Assembly (NCBI RefSeq): GCF_015207255.1
Contig: NZ_JADEXG010000013.1
Location: 28,512-92,511 of the forward strand
Source: Vasconcelosia minhoensis LEGE 07310
GTDB taxonomy: Bacteria; Cyanobacteriota; Cyanobacteriia; Phormidesmidales; Phormidesmidaceae
Length of the DNA: 64,000 nt
Direction: 5' to 3'
This document shows, piece after piece, positions 35,703 through 44,377 of the stretch. Within the stretch, counting starts at the first letter, position 1. The number at the start of each line of letters is the position of its first letter. The position numbers and the translations under genes are program-made. The notes beneath the pieces were generated by a model. That model made no database searches. It was not told where the DNA came from and was given only the letters and a program-made list of their open reading frames with translations.

Positions 35703-35764
35703 TGACGCAAACTGCTTTGAAACTCCTAGAACCTAAGCCGAATCAGGCTGCCATTGGTAATAAT

Positions 35765-35786
35765 TCATAGGTACTATTTCCTATGA
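35765..35786. other. Weak stem-loop after the giant gene
   Basis: TCATAGG and CCTATGA form a 7-bp stem with an 8-nt loop, 63 bp after the giant stop codon. There is no T-run, so termination here is doubtful. Confidence 0.35.
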
Positions 35787-35891
35787 TTAAAGGGTAAGCC
35801 TGGACCTGTTCATTGGCTCTGCACTCACCCTGATTGGTGGGGTTACGGTTCAAGCTAAGTACCTGAGCATTGAAATTTACATAGAAAGAAT

Positions 35892-35969
35892 TGTCATTCC
35901 GAGCATAGCGAGGAATCTCTCAAGTATTGATGCTTCTAGGATAGATACCTCGACAGGCTCGGCATGACA
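35892..35969. repeat. 78-bp inverted-repeat-bounded intergenic element (MITE/REP-like)
   Basis: The ends TGTCATTCCGAGC (35892-35904) and GCTCGGCATGACA (35957-35969) are inverted copies with one mismatch. The inner part includes GCGAGGAATCTCTC. This CATTCCGAGC...GAGGAATCT pattern is a widely dispersed bacterial intergenic repeat. The rest of 35703-36101 shows nothing else I can support. Confidence 0.7.
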
Positions 35970-36101
35970 TCAAGCTCTCCTTTGTAAAAAATGTGTAATT
36001 AATTTTGTTCGACTACTTATTAGCTGGCTTAGAGAAGGTTGCTCGCCAAGAGCAAAGAAAAAGGCAAATAGGGGGCCGGCTTGGACCCTGGCAAAAAGGT
36101 A

Positions 36102-36279
36102 CTATAGGGGCTGAACTCCCCTCTGCACAATTGTTTTAGCTTTTAGTCTCTCGGGACCCTGCTCATAGGCTCGCTTTAGGGGACGCTGCGGACTGTAACC
36201 CCAGCGCTTGAGATATTCGCCGTGTCCACAGCGCACTCTCGATGCCGTAGTCCTCTAGATAACCGTCTCGCATCGAAGC
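36102..36279 (-). pseudogene. IS630-family transposase remnant
   Basis: On the minus strand one frame reads RDGYLEDYGIESALWTRR. Another, a few bases on, reads GEYLKRWGYSPQRPLKRAYE followed by QGPERLK. These are consecutive parts of the DNA-binding region of IS630-type transposases, normally separated by about 20 residues, so the copy has an internal deletion and frame change. No terminal inverted repeats were identified. Confidence 0.65.
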
Positions 36280-36362
36280 TTGCGATCGCGCCTATTGCAG
36301 AGCTGTACTTATGCCTATAGCCCAAGGGTACTCTAGCAACAGCAAAAGGGATATTTAGGTGG

Positions 36363-37451
36363 ATGCTGAGAAAAATCGGGATGTCCTGGCAGTTTGAAAA
36401 CGAAGCGCTGCTAGAGAATTTTCTGCAACATCATCTTGAACCGCTTTTAGGCTTGAAGGTCCTGGGCCAGCAGCATGTCATTCATGGCCAAATCTGTGAC
36501 CTAATTGCAATTACTCCAACTGGGCAGCTCGCCATCTTGGAACTCAAGAATCAAGAAGATCGCTACATTGTCCAGCAGCTGACCCGATATTTTGATGCCT
36601 TGATCACAGAGAAACCTTTTCAAGCGGTTGCAGACTACGGTCAGCCGGTTCGCCTGTTGGCGATCGCACCCAGCTTCAGCCGCGATACCTTCACTGACTG
36701 CAAATACAGCCAGCTCACAATTGAACTCCTGATTTTTCGAATTCTCTTATCAGATACAGCCTACATCCTAGAGCTTGAGCAGCTTGATACTCAAGAAACC
36801 CAAACCGCTGTCATTCCCTATCAACTGACTCAGAATCAACGAGAGCTGCCACCGCCACCTAAATCACTGCTGTCCCTGATAACAAAACCCTCGCCATCCA
36901 CGAGAGAGCAGGTAATGTCTCTACGGCAGCAAATTCTGAGCTTTGACGATCGCATTAAAGAAATCTCTAGCAGCGGCAGTATCTTCTATGGAAACGGCAA
37001 AAGTAATCCCTGTGCAGAGCTCCGCTACGACGGTCGGCGAGAGCAGGTCGCTCTCTTTCTATGGCTGCCCCATAGTGTTTATGTCTCGCAGCAAAATTTC
37101 GTTGCACGGCTCCGGATTTGGACAGACTGGGTACTGGTATCTGATCTGGCTCATGTTCCTAAAGGGTTAGGACGGACCATAACCATTCAAGAATGGCTAG
37201 ACGGCGACCTTCAACCCACGAGTAAATTTATTCCAAAAAGTCGTTGGTATAGAGAGCGATACTGGGAAGATGAAGTCTGGCGAACCAAATTCATCAATGA
37301 TTACCGTGACAGTATTGCAGTAGCTCATTACAAAAGGGGCATCGCCATGACACTAAAAGGCTACCAGAAGTTGACCGAGCGGCCTGATCTATCGGATCGG
37401 CTGAGCGCGATCGCACAGCTTGCCCTAGACATCTGGCTGAGTCGGCTCTAA
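36363..37451 (+). CDS. PD-(D/E)XK nuclease-like protein (DUF91/NucS-like)
   Basis: A 362-residue protein. Residues 17-62 contain LENFLQHHLEPLLGLKVLGQ, then GQICDLIAI and GQLAILELKN, the D...ExK arrangement of a PD-(D/E)XK core as in NucS/DUF91-type endonucleases. QQLTRYFDAL follows as the conserved helix. The C-terminal half (residues ~200-362, with WYRERYWEDEVWRTKFINDY) is of unknown type. A second possible start, MSWQFENEA at 36381, would shorten it by six residues. It stands alone beside a transposase remnant. Nuclease function is inferred from the motif only. Confidence 0.6.
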   Translation: MLRKIGMSWQFENEALLENFLQHHLEPLLGLKVLGQQHVIHGQICDLIAITPTGQLAILELKNQEDRYIVQQLTRYFDALITEKPFQAVADYGQPVRLLAIAPSFSRDTFTDCKYSQLTIELLIFRILLSDTAYILELEQLDTQETQTAVIPYQLTQNQRELPPPPKSLLSLITKPSPSTREQVMSLRQQILSFDDRIKEISSSGSIFYGNGKSNPCAELRYDGRREQVALFLWLPHSVYVSQQNFVARLRIWTDWVLVSDLAHVPKGLGRTITIQEWLDGDLQPTSKFIPKSRWYRERYWEDEVWRTKFINDYRDSIAVAHYKRGIAMTLKGYQKLTERPDLSDRLSAIAQLALDIWLSRL

Positions 37452-37492
37452 AGCTGTATAGGTTCATTCTGAGATCGCGCTCTAGCCCATAG

Positions 37493-38137
37493 TCAGCTCA
37501 ACGCTTTTTTAGCGGTTTCTTCGAGCTGCTTAGCGGCGGCGGCTTTGCGCTCGCTGTAGCGATCGGTCAGCTCATCTACCCGTTCGCGCAGCAGCAGCGT
37601 AAAGCGGTAGAGTTCTTCCATCACATCCACGACGCGATCGCGGTAGGCCGACTCCTTCATGGTGCCGTCTTCGTTAAACTCCTGATAGGCTTTGGCCACC
37701 GATGACTGGTTGGGAATAGTAAACATCCGCATCCAACGTCCCAAAATGCGCATCGTGTTAACCGCGTTGAAAGACTGCGACCCGCCCGAAACCTGCATCA
37801 CCGCTAGGGTTCTGCCCTGGGTTGGGCGAACGGCCCCGAGACTGAGCGGAATCCAGTCGATCTGAGTTTTCATCAGTCCAGAAATGTTGCCATGCATTTC
37901 TGGACTCGACCAGACCTGCCCTTCTGACCAAAGGGAAAGCTCTCGCAATTCCTGTACTTTGGGGTGGGTGTCGGGCTCGGCATTGTGCAGTGGCAGCCCC
38001 CGAGGGTCAAAAAATCTCACCTCGGCACCAAAATCCTCAATAATGCGAGCCGCTTCTTCCGCCAGCAGACGGCTGTACGATCGTTCTCGCAAAGAGCCAT
38101 AGAGAAAAAGAATTCGAGGCGGATGGTCAAAACCCAT
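37493..38137 (-). CDS. arsH: ArsH organoarsenical oxidase / NADPH-dependent FMN reductase
   Basis: A 214-residue flavodoxin-fold protein. [20 protein letters not shown] is the phosphate-binding GSLRxxSxS loop for FMN, and [19 protein letters not shown] with [20 protein letters not shown] are diagnostic ArsH segments. ArsH is known to oxidise trivalent methylarsenicals and to reduce FMN, quinones or metals with NADPH. It is the last gene of the minus-strand arsenic cluster, 93 bp after arsI. Confidence 0.92.
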   Translation of the reverse strand: MGFDHPPRILFLYGSLRERSYSRLLAEEAARIIEDFGAEVRFFDPRGLPLHNAEPDTHPKVQELRELSLWSEGQVWSSPEMHGNISGLMKTQIDWIPLSLGAVRPTQGRTLAVMQVSGGSQSFNAVNTMRILGRWMRMFTIPNQSSVAKAYQEFNEDGTMKESAYRDRVVDVMEELYRFTLLLRERVDELTDRYSERKAAAAKQLEETAKKALS

Positions 38138-38230
38138 TGTCAGCTGTCAGTTTAAGTCTGATAAATTTAACATCTGTAGGCGAACAGGGTGAAATAAAGC
38201 TGCGCAAAGACTGGCTAGCATGGCATGATT

Positions 38231-38674
38231 CTAAGCACAGCAGCTGCTCTGAATCTGGGCAGGCGCGTCTGTTGCATGGACAGTCGCTTCAGGAGCCGTA
38301 TCTGCAACCTTGACCACAAAAATCTCCCAGCTCATACCGTCGGGGTCAGTCACCCAGACTTTATCCTGCAAAGCATAGCAGCAGTCGGTATCATGCTCTT
38401 CGAAGGTGGCGAGTCCAGCGGTTTTGAACCGCGCGATCGCGGCTCCCACAGCCTCGCTGCTATCCACCTGAATCCCCAGATGGGATAGCGTTCCATGGGC
38501 AGACACCGCATCACTGACGTTCAGGGTCAAATTCAGCCCCGGATTCTCCAGATCGAATTTGGCATAGTCTGCCTTGTGCTTCATCGGCTCAGTGCCAAAC
38601 ATAGCCCGATAAAACGCAATAGAGCGGTTGAGGTCTGCAACTCTTAGAGCAACGTGAGTTTTGAAAGTAGCCAT
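38231..38674 (-). CDS. arsI: ArsI C-As lyase (VOC family)
   Basis: A 147-residue vicinal-oxygen-chelate protein: THVALRVADLNRSIAFY at the start, LSHLGIQVDS in the middle, and the ArsI-type TDCCYA with adjacent Cys pair, then WEIFVV with a metal-binding Glu. A Cys-Cys-Ala tail closes the protein. ArsI is a non-haem Fe(II) dioxygenase that cleaves the C-As bond of trivalent methyl- or aromatic arsenicals; CadI is a close relative. AGGAG lies six bases before ATG 38674. Confidence 0.88.
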   Translation of the reverse strand: MATFKTHVALRVADLNRSIAFYRAMFGTEPMKHKADYAKFDLENPGLNLTLNVSDAVSAHGTLSHLGIQVDSSEAVGAAIARFKTAGLATFEEHDTDCCYALQDKVWVTDPDGMSWEIFVVKVADTAPEATVHATDAPAQIQSSCCA

Positions 38675-38845
38675 GGGTCACTCCTTTAACATTTCTGTAA
38701 TGACAAAATCAATAGATTAAAAACAAACAGAAGAGATGGATTGATTCACGAACATTCAGAGCGGTTAGGGACGTGCATGTTAATAACGTACTAGCCATCA
38801 GCACCGGAGCCCACTCTTCGAGAAGAGCAAGCTCTACATCCCCAG

Positions 38846-38868
38846 CCCTTCTCCCGAGGGGAGAAGGG
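38846..38868. repeat. Perfect 10-bp hairpin repeat
   Basis: CCCTTCTCCC pairs with GGGAGAAGGG around a GAG loop. This CTTCTCCC/GGGAGAAG motif is a common dispersed intergenic palindrome in bacteria, so it need not be specific to this operon. Confidence 0.8.
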
Positions 38869-38883
38869 AGCCGGATTCAAAGT

Positions 38884-38974
38884 CCCTCTCCCCCGGGCGA
38901 ACCGGTACGCTTCCGTTTGGCCGCCCTTCCAAGTTTTCAGGTAACGCCCTCTCCCCCGGGCGAACCGGTACGCT
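38884..38974. repeat. Two copies of a 28-bp direct repeat
   Basis: The unit beginning CCCTCTCCCCCGGGCGAACC and ending GGTACGCT occurs at 38884-38911 and 38947-38974, 63 bp apart. There are only two copies, so this is not a CRISPR; a dispersed intergenic repeat is more likely. Confidence 0.85.
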
Positions 38975-38991
38975 ATTTAACTGTTAGTCCC

Positions 38992-39402
38992 TTAGGCCGT
39001 AGCCGCTTCTGGACTCAGCTTCGCAATTAGGGACTCTACTCGCGTTTTCACCTCATCCCGCACCCGAGGAAAGATTTCTGGCTGCTCCGCCGGGTCATCC
39101 AGCTGCCAGTCGTCAAAATACTCCCGCGTCACCCATTCCGGCGGCAGATTAACGCCGCAGCCGCAGAGAGAAATCACCGCGTCGAAGTTCTCAGGGCTGA
39201 ACTCGCTCAGCGCATTAGAAGTCTGGTCGCTGATGTCGATGCCGACTTCTTTCATGGTTGCGATCGCCTCTGGCCGTACCTGACTCGCCTCCAGTCCAGA
39301 GCTGGTCACCGCAATCTTGCCAGCCCCTAAAGTCTTAGCAAAACCTTCAGCTATCTGAGACCGGGCCGAATTTTTCCGACAGACAAACATGACACGTTTC
39401 AT
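38992..39402 (-). CDS. arsC: Arsenate reductase ArsC, low-molecular-weight phosphatase fold, glutaredoxin type
   Basis: A 136-residue protein starting MKRVMFVCRKNSARSQIAEG. This gives the CX5R P-loop (Cys8) of the LMW-PTP superfamily. The Cys pair in SLCGCGVNLPPEW and DDWQLDDPAE near residue 100 are as in cyanobacterial hybrid ArsC, which uses glutathione/glutaredoxin. It reduces arsenate to arsenite for export by Acr3. It lies 24 bp after the methyltransferase gene. Confidence 0.9.
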   Translation of the reverse strand: MKRVMFVCRKNSARSQIAEGFAKTLGAGKIAVTSSGLEASQVRPEAIATMKEVGIDISDQTSNALSEFSPENFDAVISLCGCGVNLPPEWVTREYFDDWQLDDPAEQPEIFPRVRDEVKTRVESLIAKLSPEAATA

Positions 39403-39426
39403 AAAGTAATTCTCCTAGAATCTAGG

Positions 39427-40065
39427 TTAAGGTTGATCGTCAGCTTTCTCAGGCGCGGCGGTAGCCACCATCAGTCCCCAAATCAGCCCAAATCGTACTC
39501 GTCTGCTCTGCACTATGCGGAAATCGCTAGCAGCCAAAAAGGTCTCTAGCTCAGCCAGGGTATAGCATTTGCGATAAGCCGAATCGGTCAAAGCTAAAAA
39601 CCAGTCACACAGCCGACACACCCAAAAATCTCGGCACCAGTCCAAGATCACCACTCGGCCTCCGCGTTTTAGCATCCGGTCCATTTCTTGCAAAGCCTGC
39701 TCTGGTTGCTCGAAATAGTGGAAGGCACTGGCACAGACCACCACGTCATAGCTATGGGGAGTTACCGGAATGCTAGAGACTGAGGCTACTTGAAACATGA
39801 CCTGCGGATAGTGACCGCATTTTTGTCGGGCTACGGCCAGCATTCTTTCGGAAATATCAATGCCGGTCATGATTTGTTGGGGCTGATCGGTCAGCACCAG
39901 CCGTTCGAACTCTCCGGTGCCGCAGGCTATATCAAGGACAGCTTCACAGGGGGCAATGGCAGCCCAAGCTTTCAAAAAAGAAAGGGTGTTGGCGATGTAG
40001 GAGCGCCAATGGGAGTCGTAGCTTTTTGCCAAGCGGTCGTACTGGCGTTGGATGATAACTTCCAT
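39427..40065 (-). CDS. Class I SAM-dependent methyltransferase of the arsenic cluster
   Basis: A 212-residue methyltransferase. VLDIACGTGEFE is motif I for SAM binding, GIDISERMLAVAR is motif II, and SYDVVVCASAFHYFEQPEQA and LKRGGRVVILDW follow as motifs III-IV. The N-terminus YDRLAKSYDSHW is the usual cap. It is not a textbook ArsM, although it is Cys-rich after the SAM core (DWCRDFWVCRLCDW). It lies within the arsenic cluster, 37 bp after acr3 and 24 bp before arsC, so methylation of an arsenic species or of a protective metabolite is a reasonable guess, not shown. Confidence 0.8.
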   Translation of the reverse strand: MEVIIQRQYDRLAKSYDSHWRSYIANTLSFLKAWAAIAPCEAVLDIACGTGEFERLVLTDQPQQIMTGIDISERMLAVARQKCGHYPQVMFQVASVSSIPVTPHSYDVVVCASAFHYFEQPEQALQEMDRMLKRGGRVVILDWCRDFWVCRLCDWFLALTDSAYRKCYTLAELETFLAASDFRIVQSRRVRFGLIWGLMVATAAPEKADDQP

Positions 40066-40102
40066 GCATTTAGCAGTTTAGGAATAACAAACTAGGACAC
40101 CA

Positions 40103-41257
<1,155 letters not shown>

Positions 41258-41319
41258 CTAGCCCTCTAAAATTTCTTTAAGCAGATGGGGACATAGCCTG
41301 GCTACGCCTCCCAGCAAAA

Positions 41320-42444
41320 CTAGAACCGCTTGGTTTTCCGCAGCAGTTCGGCAATGGTCAGGTTGGGTTGGGGTTCGCCGCCAAAAGCAGTGCCCACTTC
41401 TCCTTCGTGAAAATTTACCCAGGCAATGTGATAGCCTTCCTCCGGTAGAGGCACATAACCACCCTCAGTCACGACTTCCGGCGCGGTCTCTAAATAGAAC
41501 TTGATAAACTCTCTCAGAGCCGGGTTGGACTGGGCGGATGCGAAATTGACGTAGATAAACAGCGGTCGGGATAGGGGCTGATACTCGGCGCTGGATACGG
41601 TGGCTGCCGAGGGCAAGGTGGGACCGTTCCCTGCATCTATGGCCAGGGCTTTAAGGTCTGCTTGATTTTGGTCGTAGTAAGCAAAACCAAAGTATCCCAG
41701 AGCATTAGGATCTCGGCTAACGCCTTGAACAAGCTGTTCATCATCCTCACTGTCGGCGAAGTCGCTGCGGCTATCTTCTCCCACGACCACCTCTGTGAAA
41801 TAGTCATAGGTTCCTGAATCCAATCCTGGCCCGTAGAGCGTAATGGGCTGATCGGGCCAGCTAGAGTGGACCTGGCTCCAGCGAGTTATCTTTCCTTCAG
41901 CGTCAGGTTCCCAAAGCGTTTTGAGTTCTTCAAGGGTAATATCCTCTGCCCAAGTATTTCCTTGGTTAACCACGACGGTCAGCGCATCAAAAGCCACAGG
42001 TAGCTCTAGGAATCGCACCCCGGCGTCATCACAGGCGGCTATCTCGGCATCGAGAATAGGCCGAGAGGCATTATTAATGTCGGTTTCTCCAGCGCAAAAC
42101 TTCTCGAAGCCACCCCCGGTACCAGAGAAGCTGACGCTAACGTTAACGGGATTTTGCTGCATTTGATTATAGGCTTCGGCGATCGCTTCTGTAATCGGAA
42201 AAACCGTGCTGGAGCCATCAATGGTGATGGCTCCTTGAGACTGGGTTGCCTGAGATGAGCAACCCACTGCGATTAATCCCAGCCCCAAGGCCATCGCCCC
42301 GGGGCGCGTCAGTTTCTTCATGACCTTATTTCTAGTTTCCTCCCACACCGTCACGTAGCGGTCAAAGAAACTCAGCGGGCCGCCTGCCTGGACGGCCTTC
42401 GAAGGACTATTTTCTCGGCTACTACTGGCTCGGTTAGTACTCAT
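41320..42444 (-). CDS. pstS: PstS-like phosphate/arsenate-binding lipoprotein with an Acr3-derived N-terminal extension
   Basis: The PstS part begins at an internal Met (ATG 42321): MKKLTRPGAMALGLGLIAVG followed by CSS is a lipoprotein signal peptide. The mature protein shows ITIDGSSTVFPITEAIAEAY, SFSGTGGGFEKFCAGETDIN and GLDSGTYDYF, the phosphate-ligand loops of PstS. The frame, however, opens 41 codons earlier at ATG 42444 with a leader containing KAVQAGGPLSFFDRYVTVW, a near copy of the Acr3 N-terminus. If translated from 42444 the signal peptide would be internal. No clear Shine-Dalgarno precedes 42444, while AAGG sits close to 42321. In arsenic loci such proteins may bind phosphate or sense arsenate (inference). 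Confidence 0.85.
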   Translation of the reverse strand: MSTNRASSSRENSPSKAVQAGGPLSFFDRYVTVWEETRNKVMKKLTRPGAMALGLGLIAVGCSSQATQSQGAITIDGSSTVFPITEAIAEAYNQMQQNPVNVSVSFSGTGGGFEKFCAGETDINNASRPILDAEIAACDDAGVRFLELPVAFDALTVVVNQGNTWAEDITLEELKTLWEPDAEGKITRWSQVHSSWPDQPITLYGPGLDSGTYDYFTEVVVGEDSRSDFADSEDDEQLVQGVSRDPNALGYFGFAYYDQNQADLKALAIDAGNGPTLPSAATVSSAEYQPLSRPLFIYVNFASAQSNPALREFIKFYLETAPEVVTEGGYVPLPEEGYHIAWVNFHEGEVGTAFGGEPQPNLTIAELLRKTKRF

Positions 42445-42460
42445 TTTATATTTCTATAAT

Positions 42461-42473
42461 TATCAAAATGATA
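42461..42473. promoter_or_regulatory. Candidate ArsR operator
   Basis: The perfect palindrome TATCA-AAA-TGATA lies in the 44-bp gap between arsR and the pstS-like gene, 17 bp before ATG 42444. Its size and AT-rich nature fit ArsR/SmtB-type operators. A related ATGATTATCGA stretch lies just upstream of arsR (about 42875-42886). Confidence 0.45.
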
Positions 42474-42488
42474 GTCAAAAAAAGGTAA

Positions 42489-42869
42489 TCAGTCACAGCA
42501 GGGTAAGTTGGTCAGGTCACAAGCCTCTGCCAACTCTCCAGCCTCAAAATCAACCACCTGATTACGAGTGCAGCATTCCTCAAATAGAAAGCCGATTAGA
42601 TGCTTCAGTTCCTCTGCCCGGACGCTATACCAGATCCACTGACGATCTTTCTCTGCGGTGACGAGGCCCACCTGGCGCAGCTTATCCAGGTGATGAGACA
42701 GGGTCGGGGCGGCAATGCCCAGCTCCTTTTGAATCTCTCCTGCGGGCAAGCCCTGGGGATGGGCCGACAGCAGCAGCCGCACAATATTCAGCCGCGAGGG
42801 CTGCCCCAGCGCCGCAAAGGCGGCAGCAATGGGTTCGGTAGACTGCTGAGATTCACTGCTTGTTTTCAT
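42489..42869 (-). CDS. arsR: ArsR-family arsenic-responsive repressor
   Basis: From ATG 42869 the protein has 126 residues; a longer upstream frame is open, but the family start fits MKTSSESQQ. The winged-helix core reads AFAALGQPSRLNIVRLLL, AGEIQKELGIAAPTLSHHLD and GLVTAEKDRQWIWYSV. Cys pairs FEECCTRNQ (about residue 92) and LPCCD at the C-terminus could bind As(III), a position unlike the classic ELCVC helix and typical of C-terminal-Cys ArsR types. It should repress the downstream genes and release DNA on binding arsenite. Confidence 0.9.
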   Translation of the reverse strand: MKTSSESQQSTEPIAAAFAALGQPSRLNIVRLLLSAHPQGLPAGEIQKELGIAAPTLSHHLDKLRQVGLVTAEKDRQWIWYSVRAEELKHLIGFLFEECCTRNQVVDFEAGELAEACDLTNLPCCD

Positions 42870-42998
42870 GTTTTTATGATTATCGAAATACAGAAAATTG
42901 TCAAGCCAGTTTGGTTTTTTACTGCTGATAAGCATTACCAACCCTTGAAAGGACTCTTTGCCCAAGTGCAGCGCTGATCAGCTGCTAAACTCGCGGAT

Positions 42999-43817
42999 AT
43001 GTTCGACGCGATCTGCAAATACCTGGTCGAGACCTTCTCAGCCGACTTTGCCCAATGGCTCCTCGGCAAAGCCGTTAGTTTTAGCGAACTCAGTCCCTCA
43101 GAACTGCTGCTAGAGCCTATTCGCGCCGATGCTCTGCTGCTACAGTCCGAACAGCAAATTTTGCACCTGGAGTTCCAAACCCGGCCTGATCCCGCCATCC
43201 CATTCAGGCTATTGGACTACTGGGTAAGGATTCATCGGCGTTTGCCTGAGCGAGAGATCCGTCAGGTGGTGATCTACCTGCTTAAGAGTCAGTCACCGCT
43301 GGTACATCAGACCGCTTATGTGCATGAAGGGACTCAACATTCCTTTGAGGTGATTCGCCTATGGGAGCAGCCGACAGAAGCCTTTTTGTCCTCGCCGGGA
43401 CTGCTGCCTTTTGCCGTTCTCAGCCGTACCAATAGTCAAGCATCGGCCTTACGACAAGCCGCCGAGCGGATTGACGCGATTACAGACCGAAACATTCAGA
43501 GCAACCTGGCTGCATCTGCGGCGATTTTAGCTGGGCTAGTATTAGAGGAAGGGTTAGTTGAGCAGATTCTGAGGAGAGAGCTGATGCAGGAGTCGGTAGT
43601 TTACCAGAGCATCAAGGCTGAGGGATTGCGGGAAGGTCTTCAGCGCGAAACTAATTTAGTACTGCGGCAACTGGATCGGCGCGTGGGGATGGTGCCTGCG
43701 GAGCTAGTCGCTCGGGTAGAGGCGCTACCATTGGAGCAGCTAGAGGCTTTGGGAGAGGCGCTGTTAGATTTTGAAGCGCAGGGTGATTTAGCGAGGTGGT
43801 TAGAGACAAACGGCTAG
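42999..43817 (+). CDS. Rpn-family recombination-promoting nuclease / putative transposase with DUF4351 tail
   Basis: A 272-residue protein. MFDAICKYLVETFSADFAQW and ILHLEFQTRPDPAIPFRLLD are hallmarks of the Rpn (PD-(D/E)XK) family in cyanobacteria, with catalytic Asp, Glu and Gln. The C-terminus LRQLDRRVGMVPAELVARVE...LEALGEALLDF is the DUF4351 repeat. Rpn proteins promote RecA-independent recombination and are often multi-copy. It is divergently placed from arsR. Confidence 0.85.
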   Translation: MFDAICKYLVETFSADFAQWLLGKAVSFSELSPSELLLEPIRADALLLQSEQQILHLEFQTRPDPAIPFRLLDYWVRIHRRLPEREIRQVVIYLLKSQSPLVHQTAYVHEGTQHSFEVIRLWEQPTEAFLSSPGLLPFAVLSRTNSQASALRQAAERIDAITDRNIQSNLAASAAILAGLVLEEGLVEQILRRELMQESVVYQSIKAEGLREGLQRETNLVLRQLDRRVGMVPAELVARVEALPLEQLEALGEALLDFEAQGDLARWLETNG

Positions 43818-43911
43818 GGGAACGCCCTATGAATAAGGCTGATTTAGAACGCTACTCGCATCGAAATGAGCAAGAGCTAAACTAGAGTCACCGCATTACA
43901 GACTCTGCATT

Positions 43912-44286
43912 ATGAAAGCCGCCCTCGCTCAGCAAACCTGCACAGCCTGCTTCGGTGATGCCTCGCCCGTCAGTGAGGCTGAGATGCCAGCGCTCAAGGC
44001 TCAGATTCCTGACTGGGAGGTCGTGCGGACGGACGGGCCACCGAGGCTTCAGCGACAGTACAAGTTTTCTAATTTTAAGCAGGCGCTGGCCTTTACCCAG
44101 CGGGTGGGCGAAGCCGCCGAGGTGGAAAATCATCATCCGGCGCTGCTGACCGAGTGGGGCAAGGTGACGGTGACCTGGTGGACTCATGCCATTGGCGGGC
44201 TGCACCAAAACGACTTCATCATGGCGGCAAAAACGGATGAGATCTCAGAAGCAAAGTCCCAGCCGTCTCAGACGCGGATTTACTAA
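43912..44286 (+). CDS. Pterin-4a-carbinolamine dehydratase
   Basis: A 124-residue protein of the PCD/PhhB family. The core WEVVR...[36 protein letters not shown] and [16 protein letters not shown] contains the conserved His-His-Pro triad and the (W)TH pair that bind the pterin. It dehydrates 4a-hydroxy-tetrahydropterin in pterin recycling. In cyanobacteria, which mostly lack phenylalanine hydroxylase, a role in pterin or molybdopterin metabolism or an unrelated one is possible. The next gene follows after about 90 bp on the same strand. Confidence 0.9.
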   Translation: MKAALAQQTCTACFGDASPVSEAEMPALKAQIPDWEVVRTDGPPRLQRQYKFSNFKQALAFTQRVGEAAEVENHHPALLTEWGKVTVTWWTHAIGGLHQNDFIMAAKTDEISEAKSQPSQTRIY

Positions 44287-44377
44287 TCCGGTAATTTAGC
44301 CCAGCTGGCATGGCAGGCACTATTCAGAATCGGCGACTTCGGGTAAAGATGGTAGGTGTTGCCTCAGCCGATGCGCT

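Larger units (their letters stand above)
38675..38991 (-). other. arsC-arsI intergenic region with repeats
   Basis: This 317-bp gap breaks the otherwise tight cluster. It holds a perfect hairpin and two copies of a 28-bp repeat (listed separately) and an AT-rich stretch before arsI containing TGACAAAATCA, which loosely resembles the palindrome upstream of the pstS-like gene. A separate arsI-arsH promoter is likely. Confidence 0.4.

Noticed and set aside
6228..35702. RTX calcium repeats pointing to type I secretion
   Set aside because: No GGxGxDxxx nonapeptide series was found anywhere in the giant protein; the acidic loops seen belong to dockerin, PKD, cadherin-like and Calx-beta domains.
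38884..38974. Two 28-bp repeats as a mini CRISPR
   Set aside because: Only two copies, no further spacers and no cas genes; the repeat resembles a dispersed C-rich intergenic sequence.
42870..42965. Longer ArsR start
   Set aside because: The extra 32 residues are not family-like and would cover the AT-rich region that probably holds the promoter and operator.
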